A stretch of 64,000 nt of DNA from Apoda limacodes (GCA_946406115.1 OX291561.1:6068273-6132272); one strand, 5' to 3'. Shown: positions 31,085 through 41,382, counted from the first letter of the stretch. Program-made: numbers and translations. The notes: generated from the letters alone by a model not told the origin.

Positions 31085-31722
31085 CGCGAAACGTTAGTCA
31101 CAAGCGGTTCACTCGAGTCTATCACTTGCACACTACACGTAGGCACTGAAGAGGAGACCGTAACAAGCGGCTCAATTGAGTCCAACACTTGCACTACACT
31201 CAACTCTTCAGGCGATGCTGCAGAACTCGACGCCATGGTAGTCACACAATTTGTTTTCGACAGGAGTATGTAAAAACGATCTCAACTAAAAATGGCGGCG
31301 TTTTGTGTATTGTTTTACCAAACGCGCGCTATGTTTACTGGTCAATGCGTTTAATGCGGTAATTGCGTAAAAAAACGCGACTAAAAACTAGCATCGCATC
31401 ACTTATAAAAAACAAAAGCAAAAATTTTACTGTAGTAAAATACCTATATAATTTCAATATGCATTTTTCAACAAAAATTAAACCTTATTTTGCCCTATAA
31501 GCAAAAAAAAAGCCGTAGGGATTTCATACTTGCGACTGATGTAGTCAAACCAAAAAAAAAATTTGCAATTTTGCAATTAATTATCAATTTTCATAATTTT
31601 ATTTCTGAAAAACTACATAATTCCGGGCTCTGAAACTTCGCACAGTTAATATTGAAAACTAGATCTATTAGCCAAAAAATTACGAACACCCAACTCGACG
31701 GGGGATATTGTATATTTTATCC
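31085..31722 (-). mobile_element. 5' end of the second Merlin-like unit
   Basis: CGCGAAAC (31085-31092) continues into the ATG half of exon 1 (start codon at 31243-31245 on the minus strand), the 5' leader and the right outer terminus. It is nearly identical to 28478-29114. Joined in thought to 27026-28485 it gives a full-length unit, the presumed resident element. Confidence 0.75.
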
Positions 31723-31730
31723 ATTTGGTC
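31723..31730. repeat. Right target-site duplication ATTTGGTC
   Basis: Exact repeat of 27018-27025, directly after the right terminus. Confidence 0.85.
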
Positions 31731-32042
31731 CATTAGTTCTTCAGATATCGAGGGGCAAAAAAAAGCTACCATACATACATACACGCACACACACATCACT
31801 CTGAACATGATTGCAAACGATTCTCCGGGTTTCAAAACAAACAGAAAACACAAATTTAGCGATTGCGATTTTTGGATCTATTACCTATAATAACTTCTCT
31901 CAAGAGAAGTTAATAAATAATTAAATTAAAATTATTTAAGGTGGGCTCCCATACAACAAACATATTTTTTTTTTCGTTTTTATAGATAATAATGATACGA
32001 AACCCTTATGCGCGAGTCCGACTCGCACTAGGCCGGTTTTTA
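31731..32042. repeat. GGGTTCCGTA repeat, right half
   Basis: It continues the interrupted repeat and ends CGAGTCCGACTCGCACTAGG and CCGGTTTTT. It holds a CATA/CACA simple stretch near 31770-31796. Confidence 0.6.
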
Positions 32043-32155
32043 TTAATCAGTGACTATAAAACCAAACTGTACTGTGAATAATGACTATATATAGTTAGGA
32101 TACCTAGGTATTTTGAGGTTTACATATTTATTCCGATTTAGTTTATTTATTACAG

Positions 32156-32316
32156 ATCATATGAAGATGATGCTGTGAGATTTGTCAAAATCCAAAGGTT
32201 AGGGCATGTCTGTACAGTTAAAGCAAAAACGCCTAAACATAGGATAAAAAGTAAAGCGTATTGTTGCATATTTAGATGTGATGAAAAAAAGAGAGGCTGC
32301 AAACATAGCGTAGCGT
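32156..32316 (+). pseudogene. Exon 2 of the SWIM-type zinc-finger gene relic
   Basis: After the acceptor TTATTACAG, one base completes the lysine codon left open by exon 1. The frame then reads SYEDDAVRFVKIQRLGHVCT, VKAKTPKHRIKSKAYCC and FRCDEKKRGCKHSVA before a TAG. The C...C-K-H arrangement is a SWIM-like zinc-binding motif. In intact relatives the protein continues for hundreds of residues; here it stops at once, in a GCGTAGCGTAGCG slippage-like run. The 6.2 kb to exon 1 contain the composite transposon and its host repeat, so the original intron was probably much shorter. Confidence 0.6.
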
Positions 32317-32862
32317 AGCGTTTGGCACGCAAAAAAATAGTTTTCTTGGTGTTTTAAATGTTTTGTTTGTACATTTTGGTACTAAACAATATTTATTCAT
32401 GGTTACAAAGTTGAACCGTGCACAAATTGGTCACTTAATTCTTTTTTAAGTCCGTGAATCAAACATAAACACTGCACGCCTTGTTACTGCCAACGGCTAA
32501 CTGGCGGCCGATGAGTAAGATGACGTCACGCACTCTGCGCAGCGGCAACTCGGCGATTGACGCATTAATTTGAATACTACTAGCTCATTTTTGGTCGTAT
32601 GACAAAACAAAATATACCAATATTTTTGATTTTCAAGGACTTAAATACTACATTCAAAACTAAAAGCCTCGTTGATCCTCATTTCAATACCAATGCGATG
32701 TCAGAGGGCCTGTTTTTATAGCTTGTAATTTTTCGCAAATAAAGCAAATTTAGCAACTGATAGCAGGATAGCATATAGATTTTTCAACAAAACAGTAAGA
32801 GACAGCACGAAAGCAAATGCAATCGTAACAGCTTAAAAATCACGCCCATAGCTCTCAATGCC
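32317..32862. other. AT-rich stretch, remainder of the SWIM element region
   Basis: No coding sequence. TGATCCTCAT at 32684-32693 is the inverse of ATGAGGATCA at 25499-25508, on either side of the two SWIM exons; it may mark the former ends of that element. Confidence 0.35.
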
Positions 32863-33039
32863 CACCTTGTATCTCTCTTTAATCTGTGCACACATATTCA
32901 CCATCATAACAAGCATTTCCTTTTTAGGGGCGTTTTGTTGACAAAGAATTAAACGCATTAAATGCGCTCAATGCAGTCTTTGATTAATGCTGTTATTAGA
33001 CCGTTCTGTTGACCAAAAATTCAATTCTTTCCAAGTGGA

Positions 33040-33242
33040 CACATATTTATCCTACCATTCAGTGCTACTCATGCTGCAGGTTTGGTCACACGAAGCAGTG
33101 TAGGTATAAACTCGTTGATAGAAGTGTGGAAACAATCATACAGCGGTGGGATTTTGTAAGAGCGCGGCAAATTGTTTCAAGTGGAGTATCGATGCTAACA
33201 GAGAAAATTTTTCTCGACATACTGCGATTCCGTACGAGCTAG
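33040..33242 (+). pseudogene. Zinc-knuckle (gag-like ORF1) fragment, copy B
   Basis: The open frame 33009-33242 includes HIYPTIQCYSCCRFGHTKQC, a CX2CX4HX3C knuckle one residue short of the standard CCHC form. The adjacent part (RSVETIIQRWDFVRARQIV) is not recognisable. It shares its sequence with copy A at 21891. The parent is probably the ORF1 of a LINE. Confidence 0.5.
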
Positions 33243-34024
33243 GCTCTTGGTTGAGTTCAAATTTAGTTGATAAAGTATTGCGTGAAGTTCTTGTAAAAGG
33301 CAGCTAAAAAAGTAAAGTGTATTGCAGTGCTAAATAGAGTTTAAGGATACTCTTTAAATTGTTAACCTACCTATGTATGTATACAGTAGGTACATCAAGT
33401 AAACAAATTGAGTTTTATTTTAAAATTTGATGTAATTCACAAAAAATAAGTATAATGTCAGATTTATGGATTTCTAAACTATTTTATACACATCTGAAGA
33501 AGATGGCTTTCGTGAGGCGAAACTGTGCCAAGAATTCATTGATAAGAAATGCCAAAGGATTGCTGGGGTTCCTCGGACTCAATTTTGATAAATTTTTACA
33601 CCGTTCTTCCTCCGTGTAATCCAAATGCATTGCACGTGCTATTCTGGTTCTAAAATGAAAGATATTAATAGAACCAGCTACGTAACACTTACTAGGGCAA
33701 TTTTATTTTATAAAACACTGAAATCTTTAAATAAAACTTATAATAAAAAGTACATATCAGGGTTTTGATGGATAGAAACTTACTAGAAACAGCATCCGAC
33801 TTGTTTCTTCAATATGAAATTTTGCAAACTCAATCTGTCAGTTCGATGTTACAGTGTTTGCAATAATTTTACGAAATCGCTGTTTCGATACATTTTTTTT
33901 TTATTGGTGAGTAAAATTCTTGTTTCAGTTGCAGTCAAAGTTGGCTGGCAATTGAAACTGAAACATGGTACTGTTAGCAATGTCTTTACGAAATCGACCC
34001 GATGCTTGTCATAGACAGTACACT

Positions 34025-34374
34025 GGAGGCGTTTTGTTGATAAGCATTTGGTGAACAGAACGATTTCAATGCCTATGCGATATCATAGCTCTCAATGCCG
34101 GCAATGGAACAAACTTCTATATTAAAACGGTACGTTCTATTGACGGCATTGAGACCTATATATGACATCGCATATGCATTGAAATCGTTCTTTTTACCAA
34201 ATATAAACAAACAATATGGCCGTTCTTCCCATGTGCAGCCAATGAGTTGAATGCGGTCCGAAACGAAAGTGACGCCATAGCGCATTCAATTTTGGTCAAC
34301 AGAACGATTTAATATGCGCATAGACAGCACTGAGCGCATTCAATGCGTATAATGCTTGTCAACAAAACGCCCCT
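34025..34374. mobile_element. MITE with 24-bp inverted ends (GGCGTTTTGTTGA)
   Basis: The left end is GGAGGCGTTTTGTTGATAAG and the right end the inverse of AGGGGCGTTTTGTTGACAAG. The inside is built of phrases such as ATTGAAATCGTTCTGTT and GACATCGCAT, repeated in both orientations. It carries no coding sequence. A related half-copy follows at 34437-34530. Confidence 0.65.
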
Positions 34375-34798
34375 AAAAAGGCATTGCTTACTGTAACGGA
34401 AAATTGTGTGTGCACAGATTAAAGAGAGATACAAGGTGCGTTCTGCTGACACCATTGAGAGTTATGACATCGCATAAACATTGAAATCGTTCTGTTCACC
34501 AAATGTAAACGAACAATATGGCCGTTCACTATTTGAAAGAGCATCCACTACTTGGGACTAAGACCAAGTATCCAATAGACTTGTAATAAGCATATACCCG
34601 TAAGGGACAGAAATAGAGTCACTGACCTCTGTGGCAAAGAACAATGTTACTAAATTTAAGTAATATTACCCCACTTTTACCTGTAGATATGTACAAGCTG
34701 TTGCCCGGGTAGAATGTTTTTAAACGCATGATATAAATATGGAAGTTTGTAAGTTTTTTGTTTGTTATTGCTTAACAATGTTCAATTTTATATAAAAA

Positions 34799-35336
34799 AC
34801 TTCTGCCAGCGTTTTCGCCCGCCCTAAATTTCGTTATCGGTGTAGGTTTTAACGGCAACTCGTCAAGTATAGAAAAAAAAAACAAGGAATCAAATCTCTC
34901 CTCTTTAACGGCATAATACATTCGTGTCTGTGAAACAATGGAAATACACATACAAAATTTTAACCCAATCGGTCCAGCCATTTAGTAGTTGACATACCGA
35001 CAGCAGCGCCACCTACCGGGTTCAATTATATTTTTAAATCATCCAGGAAACAATCAAAATACCCCTATTAAAGTTCAACCCAATCGGTTCAGCCGTTTAG
35101 AAGTTATGTGAAAAAGATAAGTACCGAAGGATAATTCTTACTACCCGTTGTCCTATTACCCGTGTTCCCATAGGAATGAAGCATTTTCCCGCGGTAAAAA
35201 GTAGCCTATGTTCATCAGGGATAATGTCGGCTTCTAATGGTAAAAGAATTTTTCAAATCGGTCCTGTAGTTTCGGAGGCTATTCAATACAAACAAACAAA
35301 CGATCAAATCTTTCCTCTTTATAATATTAGTGTAGA
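34799..35336 (-). mobile_element. Non-autonomous Helitron (worn 3' end)
   Basis: On the minus strand it begins TCTACACTAATATTATAAAG and ends in a GGCAGAAG phrase, where the expected CTAG is mutated. It aligns by eye over its whole length with the element at 49859-50406, including GAATGAAGCATTTTCCCGCG and CGACAGCAGCGCCACCTACC. Confidence 0.65.
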
Positions 35337-37576
35337 TAACATAATGTTGAAGACTCGGAGGAGTTTTAATATACAATGACATTGGTTTTATCCCAGAAAA
35401 TTTAAGGATTTTACGCGAGGTAAAAATATGAATATGACAGGGGGGATACGAGTCCCTAAAATAGTATTAGAAAGCAAGTTCCGTTGTCTCCCCAGCCTAG
35501 GGGAGACAACAGTACTTATAAAATCCTGATGTCTCCCCCAGGGGAACCATCAGGGGGGGACACGAGACCGACACCAAATATATAACGTTTAGAAACAAAC
35601 TTATGAAGTGACATTAAACGTAGTAGTGAAAAGATAGTATCATGGAGGTTGTATGAATATTGAAGTCGTATGAACACTGAAGTTTTCATGCTTTAGATTT
35701 ATATGAAACTTGGTATGGAGATAGTTTGAGACCCGAGAAAGGACATAGAATAGTTTTTTATCACGGAAATCATTCCCCAAGGAAGTAAAAAAAGGGGTGG
35801 AAATTTTTATGAGGAATCAATAGTATATCAAGTATGGGTTATAAAACTGGACAATTTGAAAATAAAACAAAAAATACACTAAAAAAATAAAACTTTTACG
35901 TAAAAATAATAAAAATATAACGTTACATTAATCAAGAAGCAGCTGGATATAAAATAAAACAAAAACTAAAAAGTCAGCTAATTATTGATTATTATATCGT
36001 TGGCTTTTAAGTTCTGAAGAATTGCAGACAACTTCACATTTTTCTTGCTTAGTCGAAGTTTTTGCTCAAATTGTAACTAGTTTTTTTTCTGCGAATCTCA
36101 GCTGCTAACGACTGTCGGTTTGATTCTACAGTTAATTTTAATTTCCTAGGCGTTATCGTTGTGTTATCTGCGTTTGCATGAGATGAATAATCGATCTGAA
36201 ATATAAGTAAATGACATTAACAAATTGATAAATTCTACTTGTACAGATGACTCATTATGAAGCAAAAAACACGTATGATTTTTTTTAGAAATATCATTAG
36301 TTGCTTCAGAGTGCTCAATTGTTCTTTTAAAGTTTTGTAACATTTAGAAAACACTAAAATGGTGGTTAGAGCCATAAAAAAACAATAAAAACGTACATCA
36401 TACATCGATGGAAGCAAGCAAGACGGAACATTCCAATATTCGACTTGCACTTGACACTTTTAAGTAGGCTTTGTCCTTTCCCTAGGTGCATGCTATTACC
36501 TAGCCAAACTAACATTAACTCTATTTTACTACCTTTAACTTACTAGTTTCACAAGCGTTGCGAAGGCAATTTTTGCAAAATGCTTCAAACATTTTCGTCT
36601 AAAATTGGTTGGTTCGCAATTTTGTCGACCTGTTGCATTTATCCACAGTTGGCATACTACAGTTTTATTTTAGGGAATCTGAAACAAAAAATTTAAATAA
36701 AAGCTAAATACCACCAAATTTGGGTAAATTACCAACGCCAGAGCTGGCATCCCTGAAAAACTTGTTACCCAGCCAAAATAAAAAGTAATAGAAAATGGCG
36801 AACTGGCGTAATTTCCCCTGACAATTCAGTCCTTGTCCTTACTTCTGAATTTAGGCGGTTAATCTATAAAACAATGTATTATAAATTATGTGAGTTCAAG
36901 CTGAAATTAATAGTACTGACTAAACTATATGATGTAATTTATTGCATTCTATTCATATTTGCAGAAATCAAGTGAAATAAAAGTCAAACCGACGTACTTA
37001 CGTATGAAATGTTATATTTTCGATTTTCCGCTAACTGCGGCTATTACAGCCGATAAAACAACAGTACACCATAGTTTTTAGGATATAAAACACTTAAGTT
37101 TCAAACAAAAATAATTATTCGAAGTTCACAATAAGTCACTGTTTTGGTGATTTTTCAACGCACTGTTCTGCTTTGTTGGGCACAGTTTTAATTGTGATTT
37201 TCAGTGAGGACCTCGTGTTTGTCATCGGAACTACGAAACAGTTTACAAATTTAGTACAAAAATCCACTATAAAGACTAATATAAAGTACAAAAAAAAAAC
37301 AAAAAAAACAATATAATATGGTATAATATAATAATATGGTTAGTACATTTTAGTTTAGAAATTTGAATTATGTAAGTATTACGGTTTTTTTAATGAAAAC
37401 TACTGTGGCTATTATATGCTATTATACTATAACAAATTAAAACAAAATTAAACAATAACAACTAAACGCGTCTAGGCTGTATGGACTAAGTCCTTTGCTG
37501 CTATTGTGGCAAATAAAAATAAAAAATAAAAAACGTAGACTTACATCATCTTACATATTATTATCTATGACCGACA
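35337..37576. other. AT-rich stretch, no gene recognised
   Basis: It holds a short block with GTCTCCCC/GGGGAGAC inverted phrases (35490-35570), a Helitron-like phrase (TATGGAGATAGTTTGAGACC) near 35710 and an A-rich tail near 37505-37540. No domain or exon is visible. Confidence 0.45.
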
Positions 37577-38490
37577 AATACCTCGGGGTTGCGTTCAAAA
37601 ACGAGTAACTTTAGTAAAAAATGACGTCATCGGGTTCCTAACTCTACCCTATAGTTTTTGAACGGCTAACCGAGTTACATCTGTCAAGTTTTAATCAATG
37701 TTTCCACTTTTAGGAATTTCGCCCTTGTAGGGGCATTTTTTTATTTGAAATACCTTTGTAAGGCCTACGGAACACTAAAATTCAAATAAAGTTTTAGGCT
37801 ATTTTTTTGACTTTGAGTGAGATTTCCTTCTTGCTTTTTTGAATTAAGTTTTCATAAACTAGGTGGGAACTTGGTGAATTCTTTTGTTTTGATTATACAT
37901 ATATTTTAATAAAACTTACCATTATTATTAAGTATATTATAATACTATTTATTTATCAGTATGTTAACAATGTTTACCTTTTTGAAGTTGTAACGTTGTG
38001 TTTGCATTCTAAACACTTGAATCGCGGTTTATTTTATTGTTAGATTTTATGTTGACAAAAAATAAAATGAAAATAGGAATATTTCTAAACAGCTAAAATT
38101 TACGGCTAAAATCAATATTTTAAAACTATTTTAAGGCATTTAGGGTTATTCATTAAAGATTCTAAGAAAAAACTGAACCCTAGTAGTGGAGTGGAAATAC
38201 TTAAAAACTCCAAAACTCCAAATACAAAAGTCATACAAAAATACTTAAATACAAAAACAAACAACAAAATAATTTACTAATTTTCTTAATACTGAAACAT
38301 TGCTTTGACCATTTTAATCAAATATGGCCGCCTACTCCGACGAACCCGCGTCGAGTACGGTTCACTTGAGCCAACCCTAGGGTAACAACTCTACGCATTT
38401 TGAACGGATTAGGGTTGGAACTCAGTTAGTTTATGAACGGTTCGAGTCATAACTCTACTCGACTCAGTCGGTTTTTGAACGGCCCCCGGA
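37577..38490. mobile_element. DNA element with long imperfect terminal inverted repeats (CGTTCAAAAAC)
   Basis: The left end GGGGTTGCGTTCAAAAACGA and the inverse of the right end (GGGGGCCGTTCAAAAACCGA) match. The similarity extends inward through GAGTTA-type phrases. It has no coding capacity. The target duplication is unclear. A related end occurs near 59320-59345. Confidence 0.55.
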
Positions 38491-38819
38491 CATATACTAT
38501 TATCTGTGTTGTGATCTATGGTTTTTATAGATGCAAAAAATATAAACAGAGTTTTTCGTGCTACTTATTAACAGCTGCCAAATATGAAAGTGAATCCTTT
38601 AAGAAAAATAGTTATAACATTGTTTTTTTTTAAGAAAAGTTTATTTCTGCATTATGAACTTTATTATCTACAAAAAAATCAAAATAAAATACTAGAACAT
38701 ATAGAATACATACACAGGACAGTCAAAAAACGACTTTTTTTTCTGAGCTGACTATGCAGCTGACTGTTGCAGCCATTTCTGCTTCACCGGAGTTTTGGGA
38801 GACTCTGAAGGAAGCTAAG

Positions 38820-38885
38820 CCTAAGACTCCGCTTACCATCAGGCGGACCGTGTGCTTGTTTGCCACCTTAGCGGTGTATAGTAAC
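38820..38885 (+). repeat. Jockey-type LINE 3' end fragment
   Basis: CCGCTTACCATCAGGCGGAC and GCTTGTTTGCCACCTTAG match the 3' end of LINE copy 2. There is no A-tail; a different LINE fragment joins immediately. Confidence 0.75.
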
Positions 38886-39140
38886 CCGGCAGTTTTGATA
38901 CCTCGTGTATCCTTTGGTCGCCGACGAACCCGGGGACGTCGGCGTCGTGTTAGGGGAGGTCGTTGAGACTAATCTCGCTATCCGGATAGCGAGATCGTCA
39001 TCTGGGGCCGTTAGTACGTGCCAAGGCCGCCTAGCAATAGTGTTACGACCGTGCCGAGGTCGGTCGGGGGGATGAAAAAAAACGACGCGAAACGCGTTTC
39101 GTGTGAACAATAATAGCGCCGCTGATATTATCGGATACAC
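38886..39140 (-). pseudogene. Jockey-clade LINE, short 3' fragment
   Basis: The minus strand reads HPPDRPRHGRNTIARRPWHV, LTAPDDDLAIRIARLVSTTS and a GYTR end. This is the same C-terminus as the longer plus-strand copy at 39196-40300, so the two stand head to head, about 60 bp apart. It is 5'-truncated. Confidence 0.75.
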
Positions 39141-39195
39141 TTAGACGTAACAGGTAGTTGGTGCTAAAATGAGGTTTTACTATTAAATTCCAACG

Positions 39196-40300
39196 CGGCT
39201 CAAATGGAACGCCCTATATAAATATATAGTATCAGATGGACATCTGCCCTACCGTCTCGTGCTCATCATAAGAGACTATTTGTCGAATCGTAGCTTTCGC
39301 TACAAAGTAGAAGGCACTCTCTCTTTCCCCCGTCCCATAAAAGCAGGAGTCCCGCAAGGGTCCGTGCTCGCCCCTATCTTGTACTTCTGTACACTAACGA
39401 CATCCCTAAAACGATAGGTAACTGAGTCGAATCACTACGAGACTCCAACCCGCTACCACCGCCCTAGGCGCATGGTTTCGGAAATCGAGGTGAATCGCGA
39501 CAAAAGCTCTGCCGTTCTCTTTACCTCTGGCCGCCCTCCGCGGCCATCTTCCCTCTCACTCTTCGGTCGTACTATTCCCTGGCAAAACAAGACCAAATAT
39601 CTCGGTGTGTCCCTGGATAGGCGTTTGAACTTCCACGATCACACCAAAACAGTTAGAGACCGAGCCGCTTTTGTCCTCGGTCGTCTTTATCCCATGATAG
39701 GCAAGTACAGTAAGATGTCGCTCAGAAATAAGCTAAATCTTTACATAACTTGCATCCGCCCCATACTAGCTTATGCTAGCGTAGTCTTTGCGTTATCCAA
39801 GCGCAATCTCCATTGCCTACACAGAGATTTCGAACTCCCTACGATTTCCCAATATTTCAAAAATCACCCGAATCGATTAATTGTGCAATCCACAACATAC
39901 CATCCCCCCGATCGACCTCGGCATGGTTGTAAAACTATAGTTAGGCGGCCTCAGCACGTACTAACGGCCCCAGATGACGATCTCGCTATCCGGATAGCGA
40001 GATTAGTCTCAACGACCTCCCCCAATAGGGCCTCCCTCCAAACACGACGCCGACGTCCCCGGGTTCGTCGGCGCCCAAACGGATACACGAGGTAACAAAG
40101 AGTGCCGGGGCGTTTTCGCCCCCACTCAATCGCAACCGCACCCGCGTAACGGGGAACTCCTCACCTTCGGGTTCGAGACTCACGCCGATCGAAGGGATGC
40201 CCCCGAGAGCGACAACCCAAGCCGAGGCTCCCCCCGCCCGCCCTTGAGCGTTGCGCGCTATACGGGCTGAGGCTCCTTCAGGGATTTTGGGCAGCTTGTA
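39196..40300 (+). pseudogene. Jockey-clade LINE reverse transcriptase relic with 3' UTR
   Basis: An upstream frame (about 39210-39420) gives LPYRLVLIIRDYLSNRSFRY and GVPQGSVLAPILY (RT motif B). A segment that should hold the YADD box is deleted: TLTTSLKR leads straight into PRRMVSEIEVNRDKSSAVLF. The clean frame 39472-40095 covers the thumb and C-terminus (KTKYLGVSLDRRLNFHDH, TCIRPILAYASVVFA, PPDRPRHG, DDDLAIRIARLVSTTSP). A GC-rich 3' UTR runs to about 40300. The product would be a target-primed reverse transcriptase; with motif C gone this copy is dead. Confidence 0.85.
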
Positions 40301-40866
40301 GCCTAAATTTAGTTTTATTTTAATGTTTGATTTTAGGCTGCTAACGTAATAAAATTAAACGAAAGATTAAAAAATATTTTTACTGTCAAGAAGCATAGGT
40401 TAATTATAATAGTAGAAATAGGTATTTCTTATATTATAGAGTAAAGTATGTCTTTTGCAAAAATAATGACAAGAGACAGCTTTTTTGACACTGCTTTCCT
40501 TTATTGGTTGCTTCTTACGTATACTGGTTCCATTTGTATAAGTGGTGTTTGAGTTAAAAGGATGTCGATCATTTTCTAGTTGACAAAATATATAACAGAA
40601 AACTTTATTATTTTAATTGGTAGTACCTGTTTTTTTATATCGTAAGTATTATATAACTTCATAGACCATCCACCTTTAATTTCAAGCTTCACGTTTATGC
40701 TATCAAAATGCCGTTTAAACCCATAACCTATGATGATAAACCAAATGATTTTTAGGGTGCCAACGGGACTATATTTAAGGTTTTCTGTGCCCTTTTGAAC
40801 CATAGTAATTAACTGAAATCTGCACAGAATATGTATTATGACGAATTATAAAAAGTATGTGTCTTT
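40301..40866. other. AT-rich stretch after the Jockey copy
   Basis: I see nothing recognisable except A/T-rich sequence after the LINE 3' UTR. Confidence 0.4.
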
Positions 40867-41060
40867 AGCCTTATACGTACTGACAGTTGGGGCACGGCCT
40901 ACCCTCACAGAGGGTGAATTTGGACCATAGTCCATTAAGTGGGCCCAGTGCGGGTTGTTCACATACGCCTTTTTTATGTATTGTCCTCACGATTTTTTCC
41001 TAAACCGAAAAGCCAGTGGAGAAAATAATCAATCTACTTGAGAAATTAGGACTCATTGTT
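40867..41060 (+). repeat. Recurrent LINE 3'-UTR-type repeat (ACCATAGTCC...CCCAGTGCGGGTT)
   Basis: GGGGCACGGCCTACCCTCAC, TGGACCATAGTCCA and GGCCCAGTGCGGGTTG, then TTGTCCTCACGATTTTTTCC, are phrases I know as a lepidopteran repeat. The parent element is uncertain. Confidence 0.5.
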
Positions 41061-41220
41061 CCCTCTGGACGCGAGGCGAAATCAAAACCCCTAGGACCAC
41101 CGACTCAATCGATAAACGTTATGAAAAAAAAAATAATAGTAAAAAGTATTTTCTTCATACAATACATTTTTTTCAATGTTTTTTTTTGTTTTGATCTATA
41201 TTGTTAAAAACCGCACTAAA

Positions 41221-41382
41221 AGCCCTTGTAGACGACCGGTGAAGAGCGTGTAATACAATAATATTGGTGGTCAGTCATTTGGCTCATGTACACGCTCTCA
41301 TTGTAACTAATTCATCACTGCGCGCAATCCACTGATTCCAGCGTGGCGGCGTCCATTGAAGAAACGGACGTCTACAAGGGCT
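41221..41382. mobile_element. Small palindromic MITE (162 bp)
   Basis: The ends AGCCCTTGTAGACGACCG and the inverse of CGGACGTCTACAAGGGCT agree at 17 of 18 positions. A second, inner pair (AGAGCGTGTA / TACACGCTCT) lies inside. Both flanks carry CTAA next to the ends, compatible with a 3-4 bp target duplication. Confidence 0.6.

Larger units (their letters stand above)
27026..31722. mobile_element. Composite, self-nested Merlin-like DNA transposon with a large palindrome
   Basis: The outer ends are inverted repeats (left GGTAAAAATATACAATATCC, right end the inverse of GGATAAAATATACAATATCC) flanked by the 8-bp repeat ATTTGGTC. GG-starting ends with 8-9 bp duplications fit the Merlin superfamily. 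The inside holds a complete 2089-bp unit (27026-29114), an inverted partial copy (29115-30688), a rearranged 396-bp piece and the remaining 5' end of a second unit (31085-31722). A two-exon reading frame in each arm ends in a block resembling a Merlin/IS1016 transposase N-terminus. No catalytic domain is present, so the unit would need an enzyme in trans. Confidence 0.75.
32863..34438. mobile_element. Element with about 90-bp imperfect terminal inverted repeats
   Basis: CACCTTGTATCTCTCTTTAA...GTGCACAC...TTTTTAGGGGCGTTTTGTTG at 32863-32950 returns inverted at 34351-34438. The arms include the GGGGCGTTTTGTTGACA terminus of the MITE at 34025-34374. Between them lie a zinc-knuckle fragment and AT-rich DNA. 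Confidence 0.6.

Noticed and set aside
27026..31722. hAT or P-type element as the class of the composite
   Set aside because: Both also make 8-bp duplications, but the ends begin GG, not CAG/CATG, and exon 2 looks Merlin-like; hAT or P motifs are absent.
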